Part shown: positions 38,782 through 47,935 of the stretch, in pieces
Layout of the letters: every line of letters starts with the position of its first letter
Numbering within the stretch: position 1 is the first letter of the stretch
DNA from: Colwellia sp. C2M11
Lineage (GTDB): Bacteria; Pseudomonadota; Gammaproteobacteria; Enterobacterales; Alteromonadaceae
Assembly: GCF_018860915.1 (NCBI RefSeq)
Contig: NZ_JAHKQD010000021.1
Location: forward strand, 40,500 to 100,018
Length of the DNA: 59,519 nucleotides
Reading direction: 5' to 3'
Notes under the pieces: generated by a model
What the model saw: the letters and a program-made list of their open reading frames with translations, nothing else
Told to the model about the DNA's origin: nothing
The model's database searches: none
Program-made: the position numbers and the translations under genes

Positions 38782-39529
38782 AACGTTTTCCTCTGGCGAC
38801 GATTTTATCAAAGGGCTTAAAGAACAATAGTTCAATGATTAATATAATAATGACAAAGGCGATGGTGTATGCAAGGATTCCGGCAATATCAAAAAACTGA
38901 AATAAAGTATTAAGCGCAAAACCAACACCATCGCTTCGCCCTAGCAGTTCAACCACTAATACTATTTTCCAAATTAAAGACAAACCAGAGCGCGCAGAAG
39001 CGATGATAAAGGGGTAAAGTTGAGGTAAAAAAACACGAAAGAAAGTTTTACTCGGTGACAATTTATAAATTTTAGCTACGGCTAGTAAATTCTGATCAAC
39101 GGCTCTCGAACCTTCTCTAATCATCACAACAACTGTTGGTACTTTATTGATAACAACAGCAGTAATAGCAGCCGTTTCTACTAAACCTATCCAAATATAA
39201 CAAAGCAATATGGTCACTAAGGCTGGAATATTAAGCATAATAATAAGCAACGAATCTGTAAGCTTATTAGCCAACGAATTCATCCCCATCAAGATACCAA
39301 TTAAGCCACCAAGTACCATAGCAATAATAAAACTCAATAATGCACGCTTTAAGGTAATGAAAAGATTACTTACCATTTCCCCTTCAGTTAAATGGAAATG
39401 TAAACTTTTCAGCACTGTCAATAAAGATGGAAAATCTGAGCTAGCAATTACCCAAGCCAAGCTTTGCCAAAGCACGCATAGAGTAAAAACAACACCAAGC
39501 TTAGTAAACAGCAATGAAAAGAGCTTCAT
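38774..39529 (-). CDS. ABC transporter permease (TauC/SsuC type)
   Basis: Inner-membrane subunit of 251 residues with about six hydrophobic segments and the EAA-like loop KIYKLSPSKTFFRVFLPQLYP. Its ATG overlaps the binding-protein stop by 4 bases (ATGA) and its end overlaps the ATPase start, so the three subunits are translationally coupled. Substrate unknown. Confidence 0.88.
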   Translation of the reverse strand: MKLFSLLFTKLGVVFTLCVLWQSLAWVIASSDFPSLLTVLKSLHFHLTEGEMVSNLFITLKRALLSFIIAMVLGGLIGILMGMNSLANKLTDSLLIIMLNIPALVTILLCYIWIGLVETAAITAVVINKVPTVVVMIREGSRAVDQNLLAVAKIYKLSPSKTFFRVFLPQLYPFIIASARSGLSLIWKIVLVVELLGRSDGVGFALNTLFQFFDIAGILAYTIAFVIIILIIELLFFKPFDKIVARGKRFD

Positions 39530-40566
39530 TGTACCCTCGGAAGATCGGAGGAAAGATTAGCAGTATTGATAGTAGAAAGGTTCATTAAATAGGCCAACTG
39601 ACTAGGTCGCCAAAAAAGCCCATCACTTAACGATGTCGCTTTTCCCACTAAAGCATGCCCGCCTTCCTCGGCCAATATATTGAAAACTTGTTCACTCGCT
39701 TCCATTTCTTTTGTACCAAACTCACCTAATAAACCTGACCGGTAATCTTTTTTTAATGCGGTGAAAACTTCATCATTCTCAGCCTTTAGTAACGGTCGAA
39801 TTCGATCCCATTCACCATCAGATGAAACGAGTATCTGCTTGGCTTCTCGTGAAGCTAATAAGAATCGAGTAACCGCTTCAGGCTGTTCGTTTGCCCATAC
39901 TTGATCAAACACCCATCCTAATAAAGGAACGTTAGTTTCAATACCAAATTCGGTCAACATGTCCCTCATCGTCACTAACTGCTTATAACCTGTCGCTTTT
40001 AGTCTGGCGCCATAATGCCAAAAATTAATGGCAGCAGCTAAGTCGCCACGGAGTATTAATCTATTTAATAACGGTGGTACCGCAAATGTAGGCTTAGTTT
40101 CATTATTTAAATCAAAGCTATATTTTTTCTTACTATACGCTTGTAACAATAACCAACTTTTATCAACGGCACCGCCTGCAATACCTATTTTCTTTCCCTT
40201 AAGATCAACTAAAGATGCGATGCTACTATTAGCCGAAATATAAAGTCCACCTGTTGCCATTGATGTTGGAAATATAGTGTACATTCTCTGTTCAAATCGT
40301 TGACGATTTACCCAAAGCCAATCACTAAGAATAATATCAACTGCATCACCTTGTAACGCCACTGCAGATGCGTTTTTACTCGCTAGTGACATTACCTTTA
40401 AGTTAAATTGATATTTTTTATCTAACTGATGATGCTTGATCACCGCTATTTCCCAGTTGACCGTGCCATATTTTAAAACACCGACTCGTATTTCAGGGGT
40501 AGCAAAAGTATGAAAAGGTAAGAAGATGCATAATGTAATACCAATTAACCATTTACTCATATTCAA
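39526..40566 (-). CDS. ABC transporter substrate-binding protein (NMT1/TauA type)
   Basis: A 346-residue periplasmic receptor with signal peptide (WLIGITLCIFLPFHTFA) and the NMT1-like fold: VGVLKYGTVNWEIAVI, then DIILSDWLWVNRQR and LVDLKGKKIGIAGG. It differs from the guanidine-type receptor at 8767. As first gene of a four-gene operon (receptor, permease, ATPase, DUF3422) between a porin and a TonB receptor, it probably imports something used in alcohol oxidation. The substrate cannot be read from the sequence. Confidence 0.88.
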   Translation of the reverse strand: MNMSKWLIGITLCIFLPFHTFATPEIRVGVLKYGTVNWEIAVIKHHQLDKKYQFNLKVMSLASKNASAVALQGDAVDIILSDWLWVNRQRFEQRMYTIFPTSMATGGLYISANSSIASLVDLKGKKIGIAGGAVDKSWLLLQAYSKKKYSFDLNNETKPTFAVPPLLNRLILRGDLAAAINFWHYGARLKATGYKQLVTMRDMLTEFGIETNVPLLGWVFDQVWANEQPEAVTRFLLASREAKQILVSSDGEWDRIRPLLKAENDEVFTALKKDYRSGLLGEFGTKEMEASEQVFNILAEEGGHALVGKATSLSDGLFWRPSQLAYLMNLSTINTANLSSDLPRVQ

Positions 40567-40934
40567 CCCTCTATTTCAAAATTTTTCTTGAGTAGAATTG
40601 AATGTTAATAGTTAACGTTCATCCCAAGATGCAATACATATAACTCCCCATTTAAAACGAGATGATTTGAATATAAATACAAGTAGTTCAATTTGAATAG
40701 CACTGGAATAAATGACGTTAATATTGTCATACTCTGTATTGAACTGTATTCCATATTTTCGTTAAAAATAAGTATATAAAATATAGCTCTAATTCTATTA
40801 GGACTTACTTAACAATACGTTCCTTCTTTAGTATGACAAAGCTCGTCTTTTAGTAAGACAAGCTCATCTTCAGTACAATGGTTTTTGCTCACTAACCTTG
40901 AGCCAGTTCCATTTAAAAATAAGAATTACTGCTT
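40567..40934. other. Regulatory region upstream of the TauABC-like operon
   Basis: 368 bases without coding potential. It contains GTCATACTCTG (40727-40737) and three tandem imperfect repeats (listed separately). No terminator of the TonB receptor gene is evident. Confidence 0.5.
40825..40880 (-). repeat. Three tandem imperfect ~21-base repeats
   Basis: On the plus strand the units are 40825-40845 (TCTTTAGTATGACAAAGCTCG is 21 long; core TTTAGTATGACAAAGCTC), 40846-40866 (core TTTTAGTAAGACAAGCTC) and a truncated third from 40867 (TCTTCAGTACAATGG). A 21-base period is two helical turns, as expected for a protein-binding array. On the minus strand the core reads TCATACTAAAG, as at the other sites of the island. 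Confidence 0.65.
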
Positions 40935-43256
40935 TTAAAATTGATAGTTTAGGTTGATACTGGCTGATAGTGGTCTTGATGGTCCAACAAAATATTCGTC
41001 GAAATCGGCATCAGGATATATATCTTCTAACACTTCATCTGCTTCACCGTAGGTACCAAAAGTATCAAAATGACGATCAAATACATTATCAACTTTAGCT
41101 GATAAACGTAACTGTTCGGTAACTTGGTAATTTAAGTAAATATTGGTGACAGAATAAGAAGGTATTTTCTTATTCTCATTTGCTTCATCACCACGATAGT
41201 ATGATGAAGAGGCATATAAAAACTCAGTACCAAGATTAACAGCATCATTAATTTGCCAATTAGCGTGGAACTTAACTTGGTGCTCTGGTTGACCCGGAAT
41301 AGTATCGCCTGGATTAACTTGTCGATTAGCGCCTAACGGATTCACCGGACTAAAAGAAACGAAAGGTGACTCAAAAGTTGCCTTTAATAAATTATAGCTA
41401 GCGCCAAAATCCACGTCTTTTATCTGAGTATTAAAAGCAAGTTCAACACCTTGACGTTGAGTTTTATCAAGGTTGATAAAGTAACCTTGATTAGACTTAT
41501 TTGTCGCTTGTTGAAAAATAATATCTTGATGGCTAATCGTTGAAAAAACCGTTGCTAGTGCAGAAAAGTTATCTTTATTATAATTTAAAGAAGCTTCTAC
41601 TGTTTTCGCGACAACTTGTTCAAGCGGAGGATCGGCCACAAAACCATTAGGCAACTTACAAGGATCATTTTCATCTGCACAGCTTAGCTCTGCTGGGCTT
41701 GGTGTTCTTGATGATTCGCTATAACTTAATTTAACCATATAATCAGAAGAAAGCTGATAATCAGCTGATATGGCAGGGTTAAATCGATTAAAAGAGTGTT
41801 CACCATTAAGTGAGCCTTCACCCGTATCTATCTGATCTTGCATACTTATTTGAGCATGATTGTATCGACCGGCCAAGTTAATGGTAAATTTATCGCTAAT
41901 AGAGATGCCGTTCATAAAGTAAAAGTATTGCTGCTTTGTATCAACTTTCAAATCAACACGTGATTCCATATCAAAAAAGCCAATACCAGTGACAGAACGA
42001 TCATCCGTTACAGTTTCATTATGAAGTACTGCAAATTGGGTATCACTTCTAAAGTGAATATCGGCTTTATCTATGCCTAAACCAAAAATAAATTCGTTAT
42101 CAAAAGAATCAAATTTACTTAACTTAACAAATTGTAATGCTGCACCATAACTTTCATTATCAGTAAAACCGGTATTTAGTGTGCCATCCACTGTGTCAGG
42201 ATCTATATCACTCAACTCACTGAGAAAAACCCCTTCATCATAACCAACAAAGTGGACAAGCTCTAACTCATCTTCTTCCTCTTCTTCACATAAACTATAG
42301 CTTTCGCCAAATTCACATTCTTCATAGTCACTGTCATCACCATTAATGCTATTAATTTCATTTTGACGATAATAGGCATTTGCCTGCCATGACATTTCGC
42401 TATTAATAACACTGTCAGTTTTAACACTAAACTGTTTATAACGATTATGAGTTTTATCTGGTTGCGTATAAATAGCATCTCTACTTGCCAAGTCAGCAAG
42501 TATTTCAGGTATAGCACCATTACCTAGCATTTCATTATCATTACCTGCAAAAGTAAACTCTACGGTGCGTACATCAGTTACATAACTCAATGTTGCAAAC
42601 AACTGATTTAATTCACTTTCAGAATAATCTCGCCAGCCGTCTTCTTTGTAATGATTAGCCAAAATATAATAGCCCCAATTACCTTTATTACCGCCAGACT
42701 GCAGCGTATATTGCTGTTGTCCAAAGCTGCCAAAGCGTACATCAAATTCGTTTTTTGTATAACTAAAACCATTTTTTGTTTGTAAAGCTAATGCACCACC
42801 TAAGGTATTTTGACCAAAGGCAGGATTCGATCCTGAATATAAAGAGACGATATCAAGTGCAGCAAGGGGAATAAGATCCCAGTTAACAGTATCGCCAAAA
42901 GGTTCGTTAAATCGTACGCCATTTAAATAAACAGAAATTCCCTGAGGTAAGCCAAGTAATGGTGAGGCTGTAAAACCTCGATATTGTACATCAGGCTGGA
43001 AAGGGTTATTTTGTACATCATTTATATGTAAACTCATTAGCTGATTTTTCATATGCTCTGCTAATGAAATACTTTGTGATTGAGCAAGTGTTTCTGCATC
43101 GATTGTTTGAACACTACCAAAAATACTTTTATCACTGACTGCATTCGATGAAAGTGGTGTTTGCCCATATATACTAATTTTTTCAACACCGGTAATATCA
43201 TCCCCTAAAACGGGTAAGCAAGTGCAAGTAATAATACAAGCTAATAATATTTTCAT
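40935..43256 (-). CDS. TonB-dependent outer-membrane receptor with acidic extracellular segment
   Basis: A receptor of about 773 residues with a signal peptide (LLACIITCTCLPVLG), a plug domain (about 35-160, with YRGFTASPLLGLPQGISVYL and GSNPAFGQNTLGGALAL), and a 22-strand-type barrel ending SASINLNYQF. An acidic segment with CEEEEEDELE lies around 42268-42290, flanked by Cys residues, and a second acidic patch is near the C-terminus. I choose the ATG at 43256; a TTG at 43268 is possible. The ligand is unknown. Its position next to lanthanide/PQQ alcohol oxidation genes suggests a metal chelate, a lanthanide carrier or PQQ. Confidence 0.88.
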   Translation of the reverse strand: MKILLACIITCTCLPVLGDDITGVEKISIYGQTPLSSNAVSDKSIFGSVQTIDAETLAQSQSISLAEHMKNQLMSLHINDVQNNPFQPDVQYRGFTASPLLGLPQGISVYLNGVRFNEPFGDTVNWDLIPLAALDIVSLYSGSNPAFGQNTLGGALALQTKNGFSYTKNEFDVRFGSFGQQQYTLQSGGNKGNWGYYILANHYKEDGWRDYSESELNQLFATLSYVTDVRTVEFTFAGNDNEMLGNGAIPEILADLASRDAIYTQPDKTHNRYKQFSVKTDSVINSEMSWQANAYYRQNEINSINGDDSDYEECEFGESYSLCEEEEEDELELVHFVGYDEGVFLSELSDIDPDTVDGTLNTGFTDNESYGAALQFVKLSKFDSFDNEFIFGLGIDKADIHFRSDTQFAVLHNETVTDDRSVTGIGFFDMESRVDLKVDTKQQYFYFMNGISISDKFTINLAGRYNHAQISMQDQIDTGEGSLNGEHSFNRFNPAISADYQLSSDYMVKLSYSESSRTPSPAELSCADENDPCKLPNGFVADPPLEQVVAKTVEASLNYNKDNFSALATVFSTISHQDIIFQQATNKSNQGYFINLDKTQRQGVELAFNTQIKDVDFGASYNLLKATFESPFVSFSPVNPLGANRQVNPGDTIPGQPEHQVKFHANWQINDAVNLGTEFLYASSSYYRGDEANENKKIPSYSVTNIYLNYQVTEQLRLSAKVDNVFDRHFDTFGTYGEADEVLEDIYPDADFDEYFVGPSRPLSASINLNYQF

Positions 43257-43618
43257 TACAGTTTCCAAATAAATAATAACTTGCTTCAGTCTACCCCCAT
43301 TTATAAAAATGTAACAATTGATGTTAGTGTTTAAATAACACTCAAAGTAAAAATAAAACTAATAAATACAGATAGATAATAAAAACACAATCAATAAGCA
43401 TCATGCTAAAGTATGATTAATTTACTACCCAATATTTATGGTTATAGATGATACAAAGTCTACATAAAATAAAAAATAGCGGCTATTTACCTAAAACTTA
43501 ATTAACGATGACAATTTCGTCAGACACTATTGCTATTAAGAGTGCTGTTCATACATTATTATTCACACAAAACGATTAGCACGTTATGATATTGCCAAGA
43601 GAATCAAAGGAGTAAATG
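43257..43618. other. Divergent regulatory region TonB receptor / GNAT
   Basis: About 360 bases without a gene. It carries the near-perfect palindrome ATCATGCTAAAGTATGAT (43400-43417), listed separately. Promoters for both neighbours should lie here. Confidence 0.5.
43400..43417. promoter_or_regulatory. Palindromic operator candidate
   Basis: ATCATGCTAAAGTATGAT is an 18-base palindrome with one mismatched pair. It is the most symmetrical member of the ATCATACTAA-like set, 145 bases upstream of the TonB receptor start and 200 bases upstream of the GNAT gene. Confidence 0.6.
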
Positions 43619-44104
43619 ATGGAAAAATTAACCGTCCGTAAGGCTGAAAAAAAAGATACCGCATTAATCTTACATTTTATTCGTGAGTTGGCTATTTATG
43701 AAAAAGCCGAGCATGAAGTGTTAGCAACTGAAGATACCATTAAGCAGTCAATTTTTGCTGAAAATAGTCATGTTAATGCATTAATTTGCATGCAGGGAGA
43801 TCAAGCCATTGGGATGGCAATTTACTTTTATAACTATTCAACATGGTTGGCAAAGTCAGGACTTTATTTAGAAGATCTTTACATATCTTTAGAACACAGA
43901 GGTAAAGGTGGTGGAAAACTATTACTTAAAACAATGGCTAAAATTGCTGTCGATAATAATTGTGGTAGATTTGAATGGAGCTGCTTAGATTGGAATAAAC
44001 CGTCCCGCGATTTTTACCAATCGATTGGAGCACAATCACAAGACGAATGGGTTGGCTATCGCATGTCTGGTCAAACACTTATTGATTTTGCAAAAGAGGA
44101 TTAA
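43619..44104 (+). CDS. GNAT family N-acetyltransferase
   Basis: A 161-residue acetyl-CoA-dependent acetyltransferase close to the diamine acetyltransferase (SSAT-like) group: AIGMAIYFYNYSTWLAKSGL, LEDLYISLEHRGKGGGKLLL (the acetyl-CoA loop RGKGGGK) and NKPSRDFYQSIGA. The second ATG (43619) is favoured, as AGGAG is 6 bases upstream of it and only 3 from the first (43616). The acceptor may be a polyamine or an amino acid; it is not clearly tied to the island. Confidence 0.88.
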   Translation: MEKLTVRKAEKKDTALILHFIRELAIYEKAEHEVLATEDTIKQSIFAENSHVNALICMQGDQAIGMAIYFYNYSTWLAKSGLYLEDLYISLEHRGKGGGKLLLKTMAKIAVDNNCGRFEWSCLDWNKPSRDFYQSIGAQSQDEWVGYRMSGQTLIDFAKED

Positions 44105-44171
44105 CGCTCTTCTACATTTGCTAGTAACACTCCAACTAAATAAGCCTTTCTATAGCCGCTAATTTTCTGAC

Positions 44172-44212
44172 TTAATCATTGAAATACAGTTAATAAGTAT
44201 TTCAATGATTAA
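44172..44212. terminator. Long hairpin between converging genes
   Basis: A perfect 16-base-pair stem (TTAATCATTGAAATAC and complement, 9-base loop) lies between the converging GNAT and permease stops. There is no T-run, so termination is uncertain. Confidence 0.6.
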
Positions 44213-44235
44213 CAACATCTGCAATCAAGCGTCGT

Positions 44236-45024
44236 TTATTTACCACTACGTCCATGTTGTGGTCTAAAGCTCATTAAGGCAAAAAACGATACTGTGATGG
44301 TGACAAGTAACACAGTAGTCAACGCCGTAGGTTCAATCTCGCCATAAAGCGCAAACCTTAATAACTCTACACACGCAGTAAAAGGATTAAACTGACATAA
44401 CCAATATAACCAAAGACTCGCTTCTTTCATCTTCCACAAAGGGTATAACGCACTTGATAAAAAGAACATTGGAAAAATAACAAAATTCATCACACCTGCA
44501 AAATTTTCCAATTGTTTAATAAGATTGGATAACATAAGCCCGAGCGAGCCTAGAAAGAAAGCGATTAAAAAAATTGCTGGGATTGCCGTAATATAGCCAA
44601 TTAGTGGGATATCCACATCAACAAATTGAGCGAAAAATAAGAAAATTACAACCTGTAATAATGACAACAAAGCGCTCGCCACTAACTTACTACATAATAA
44701 AAATGGTCTTGGTAATGGACTCATCAATAATACTTTCATACTGCCCATTTCACGGTCATATACCATAGAAAGCGAGCTTTGCATGCCATTAAATAAAATA
44801 ATCATGCAACAAAGCCCTGGAACAATATATTGCTGATAAGTAATATAAGTACCATAAGGCTCCATAATAGAGACGCCTAATGCGGCTCTAAAACCAGCAG
44901 CAAAAACCACTAACCACAATAATGGCCTAATTAAGGCACTTAATAAACGAGAACGTTGTTGAAAAAAACGAAAAATATCACGCTTAACAATGCCATTGAA
45001 ACAATAAAGGTAGGTACGGTTCAT
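44236..45024 (-). CDS. pedC: ABC-2 type permease of the Ped/Lut lanthanide-linked system
   Basis: A 262-residue ABC-2 membrane protein with six hydrophobic segments (FQQRSRLLSALIRPLLWL at the start, then IVPGLCCMIILFNGMQ). It resembles the PedC family (permease linked to PQQ-dependent catabolism). In Pseudomonas putida and Methylobacterium the related PedA1A2BC and Lut systems are needed for lanthanide-dependent growth. Its ATG shares a base with the ATPase stop (TAATG). Transport direction is not shown by the sequence; ABC-2 permeases are usually exporters. Confidence 0.85.
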   Translation of the reverse strand: MNRTYLYCFNGIVKRDIFRFFQQRSRLLSALIRPLLWLVVFAAGFRAALGVSIMEPYGTYITYQQYIVPGLCCMIILFNGMQSSLSMVYDREMGSMKVLLMSPLPRPFLLCSKLVASALLSLLQVVIFLFFAQFVDVDIPLIGYITAIPAIFLIAFFLGSLGLMLSNLIKQLENFAGVMNFVIFPMFFLSSALYPLWKMKEASLWLYWLCQFNPFTACVELLRFALYGEIEPTALTTVLLVTITVSFFALMSFRPQHGRSGK

Positions 45025-45752
45025 TAAGTGATCTCCGTATTAGCCGTTAACATTCTATATAATTGATATATGTCAGCAACATTATGTGTTTCGCATAATT
45101 CACGACTTATCCCTTGCACCTTTACTTTTCCTTCATTTAGAATAATAAGTTGATCATCTGCTGATATTTCATCAATTAAATGAGTTGCCCATAACACACA
45201 AATTCCCAGTTGTTGACTCAACGTTTTAACGTATTCTGTGATCATTTTTCTACTGTCAATATCTAAGCCGACTGTTGCTTCATCAAGTAATAATACCTTA
45301 GGTTTATGGATTAGTGCTCTAGCAATTTCAACACGGCGACGATGACCTCCATTTAATGATCTGACTTTATCATTCAATCGCTGCGTCAATTTCAATTGTG
45401 ATAATATATCACCAATATTTGTTAACGCTTCGGAGGATGAAATTCCTTGTAAAGCAGCATAATAAACCAAATTTTGCTTAACTGATAAATCTAAATCAAC
45501 CGTACTTTGTTGAAAAACAACCCCCATAGATTTCATGATTTCAGCTCTATTGTCACGAAAATCATAACCATCAATTTTAATATTGCCTGATGATGGCTGA
45601 TAAAGACCTGTTAGCATTGAAAACAAGGTACTTTTACCTGCCCCATTTGGGCCAAGCAAAACGTTAAACCCTTTATTAATCGTTAAGTTCAAATCATAAA
45701 CGGCTGCTTTTTTACCATAATAAAAAGACAGTTCATTAGTTACTATACTCAT
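45024..45752 (-). CDS. pedB: ABC ATPase of the Ped/Lut system
   Basis: A 242-residue ATPase with Walker A GPNGAGKST, signature LNGGHRRR (degenerate from LSGGQ) and Walker B VLLLDEATVGLD, then WATHLIDE. It matches the PQQ-linked ABC ATPase family. The start at 45752 (MSIVTN) overlaps the beta-propeller stop by 4 bases (ATGA); an ATG at 45779 would extend it into that gene. It pairs with the permease that follows. Confidence 0.9.
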   Translation of the reverse strand: MSIVTNELSFYYGKKAAVYDLNLTINKGFNVLLGPNGAGKSTLFSMLTGLYQPSSGNIKIDGYDFRDNRAEIMKSMGVVFQQSTVDLDLSVKQNLVYYAALQGISSSEALTNIGDILSQLKLTQRLNDKVRSLNGGHRRRVEIARALIHKPKVLLLDEATVGLDIDSRKMITEYVKTLSQQLGICVLWATHLIDEISADDQLIILNEGKVKVQGISRELCETHNVADIYQLYRMLTANTEIT

Positions 45753-46729
45753 GGCATTTGACGTATTACAACGCCCCAAGGATAACGCCCCACTTTAATT
45801 GATTTGGTTACTTTTAATGCATTAACATCTATCAAAGAAACATCGCCACTGATTCCATTGGTTGTTATTAACTGGCTTTCATCATGATTAAAGGCAAGTT
45901 GCCAAACTCTACGCCCAACTAACAGATATTTTTCAATAGACATTGTTTTTCTATCAATAACAGCTACATGATTTGCGGGCCCTAATGCGATAAACGCATA
46001 CCGGCCATCCTCAGTTAATTCAATACCGACTGGTTGTACACGATCTCGGTGAATGCCCTTAATATGAAAAGTAAATTCTTTAACAATATTTTGTGTCGCC
46101 ACATCAATAATAACTACCATACCGCCAATTTCAGAGCTCACCCATAGATACTTATTGTCTTTGGTAAAAAGCGCAGATCTTGGTCTGGAGCCAACGAGTG
46201 TATTAGCAAAATTTTCATGAGTTTCAGTGTTTATCCAATGTACCATATTGGTTGTTTCTGAGGTGACTACAACAATTTTTCCATTAGGACTTACCGCTAG
46301 TCCTTCAGGCTCAACACCTACGTCTATCTGTGTAGTAACACTAGCGTCTTCAATATTGATAACTGTTAATAAAGCATCATCTTCATTCGCCGTATAAATA
46401 ATCTTACCGTTGGGATGTAATACGACCGTTTCTGGATCTTCTCCTGAGGGCAACTCACCAATAATTTGTTCCGTATTTAAATCAACTATTTGGATACGAT
46501 CGGAATCACTCGCACAAACATAAGCCAGCGATTGATCCTTATTTAAGATAATGCCGCGTGGTCGTTGACCAACATCTATTGTTCTGATGACTTTATTTTG
46601 ACCCAGATCGATTACCGAAATATTGTCATCTTTCTCATTGGTAACATACGCATACTCGTTGGCATAACTAACGTTAATATTAAATAAAAGAGCTAGACTT
46701 AATAATTTTAATAGTAATATGTGTTTCAT
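45749..46729 (-). CDS. Periplasmic YVTN beta-propeller protein of the PQQ-linked ABC system
   Basis: A 326-residue exported protein with signal peptide (LLSLALLFNINVSYA) and about seven repeats of the YVTN type (AYVTNEKDDNISVIDLGQNKVIRTIDVG and variants, ending KSIKVGRYPWGVVI). It corresponds to the TIGR03866-type propeller encoded with Ped/Lut ABC genes (PedA2 or LutD in those systems). It may deliver metal or substrate, or scaffold the periplasmic proteins. 15 bases separate it from the binding protein. Confidence 0.88.
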   Translation of the reverse strand: MKHILLLKLLSLALLFNINVSYANEYAYVTNEKDDNISVIDLGQNKVIRTIDVGQRPRGIILNKDQSLAYVCASDSDRIQIVDLNTEQIIGELPSGEDPETVVLHPNGKIIYTANEDDALLTVINIEDASVTTQIDVGVEPEGLAVSPNGKIVVVTSETTNMVHWINTETHENFANTLVGSRPRSALFTKDNKYLWVSSEIGGMVVIIDVATQNIVKEFTFHIKGIHRDRVQPVGIELTEDGRYAFIALGPANHVAVIDRKTMSIEKYLLVGRRVWQLAFNHDESQLITTNGISGDVSLIDVNALKVTKSIKVGRYPWGVVIRQMP

Positions 46730-46744
46730 AATTTATTGTAAACC

Positions 46745-47935
46745 TTATTTACATTGAGATTCTTGAATATCAAATCCAAGCGTATCAAGTTCAGTTATAG
46801 GGTGAAGCATACCTGGTTGTGGCGACTGCGATACCAAGGCATGAGGATGTACTAACGCTAATGGCATTCTTAATTGTTTATTCCATGCTCTAAAGCTCAG
46901 TTTCCGTCCCTTATATGCTGCCAATTCAAAGGCATCAGACGTAATATAATCAAGAATATGAGCACTAACATTAGTATTCAGTTCATGTACTGATTGAGCA
47001 ACACTACGTACAGCAAGGTAACCGGCAAAATCGGTTTCATTCATTTTCCTATTAGCTAATGTCATAAAACGCCCTTGTAATTGAGCCGCTCCCCATTGCT
47101 CTATTACAGCATGCCAGGCTAACGCTTCTAGACCTGCCGAGCCAATAACAGGTCGAGGTAAATAAGTATTAAAGGGAATAAACTCTGAAAAATCTTTTTC
47201 TTTATCTGCTACGTAAACAGCATCATAATCTTTAATTGTTTGAGTAAATAAAGGAATTTCCTGCTGTGCAGTACGTCTCATATCCGTATTAAAATCCCAT
47301 ACCTTTTCATCAACAACTTTAATACCAAAGCGTTTAGCTGAACGTTTAAAAGATTTTGCCAGTTGAATATCTTCAACTTGACTACCTCGTACCAATAACA
47401 CATTACTCATACGACGATAAAGTAACCATTGTGCCAGCGCATCAGATTTCATTGCATCGCTAGGTATAGTATGAAATACCGACGCTAAACACTGAGTACT
47501 ACGAATTTCATCGGCCGGCTCTCCCACATTAAATAACAAAACAGGCTTATCTTTGGCCCACTGATCTATTGGTATTAAATGGATTAACGGAACATCAAGA
47601 ATAAAAATTCTACGTCCTAGATCATATTCACCTTCGATATAGGCTAATAGTTCTGTTGACTTCTTCGTGACGAAATGTGTTATTTCAAAATGTTGCTGTA
47701 AAAACTTACCTGTTGTATTGGAATCATTAATAGCAAGTTTCGCGCCCGAGTATCCTGTATTCTCAGGTATTGGGAAAATATTTGATAACGTTGGTGAGTG
47801 CTTTTGTAATAACTGAACATAACTAATATCAACCGTTATAGGCTTTGATAAAGCAGTAAAACAAATAGCCCACGTACTGATAGCAATCCCTTTTAGTAGA
47901 AACTTTTTTAACTTTGTCCTTGTCGCAAAAAACAT
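46745..47935 (-). CDS. Periplasmic binding protein of the PQQ-linked ABC system
   Basis: A 396-residue protein of the branched-chain-type binding fold found at the head of Ped/Lut ABC operons (TIGR03863-like). It has a signal peptide (GIAISTWAICFTALS), LLQKHSPTLSNIFPIP and YRRMSNVLLVRGSQ. The start is the ATG at 47935 with GAGG 5 bases upstream; an ATG at 48043 would add 36 hydrophobic residues with no ribosome site. It is the first gene of the four-gene minus-strand operon and divergent from the cytochrome gene. Confidence 0.85.
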   Translation of the reverse strand: MFFATRTKLKKFLLKGIAISTWAICFTALSKPITVDISYVQLLQKHSPTLSNIFPIPENTGYSGAKLAINDSNTTGKFLQQHFEITHFVTKKSTELLAYIEGEYDLGRRIFILDVPLIHLIPIDQWAKDKPVLLFNVGEPADEIRSTQCLASVFHTIPSDAMKSDALAQWLLYRRMSNVLLVRGSQVEDIQLAKSFKRSAKRFGIKVVDEKVWDFNTDMRRTAQQEIPLFTQTIKDYDAVYVADKEKDFSEFIPFNTYLPRPVIGSAGLEALAWHAVIEQWGAAQLQGRFMTLANRKMNETDFAGYLAVRSVAQSVHELNTNVSAHILDYITSDAFELAAYKGRKLSFRAWNKQLRMPLALVHPHALVSQSPQPGMLHPITELDTLGFDIQESQCK

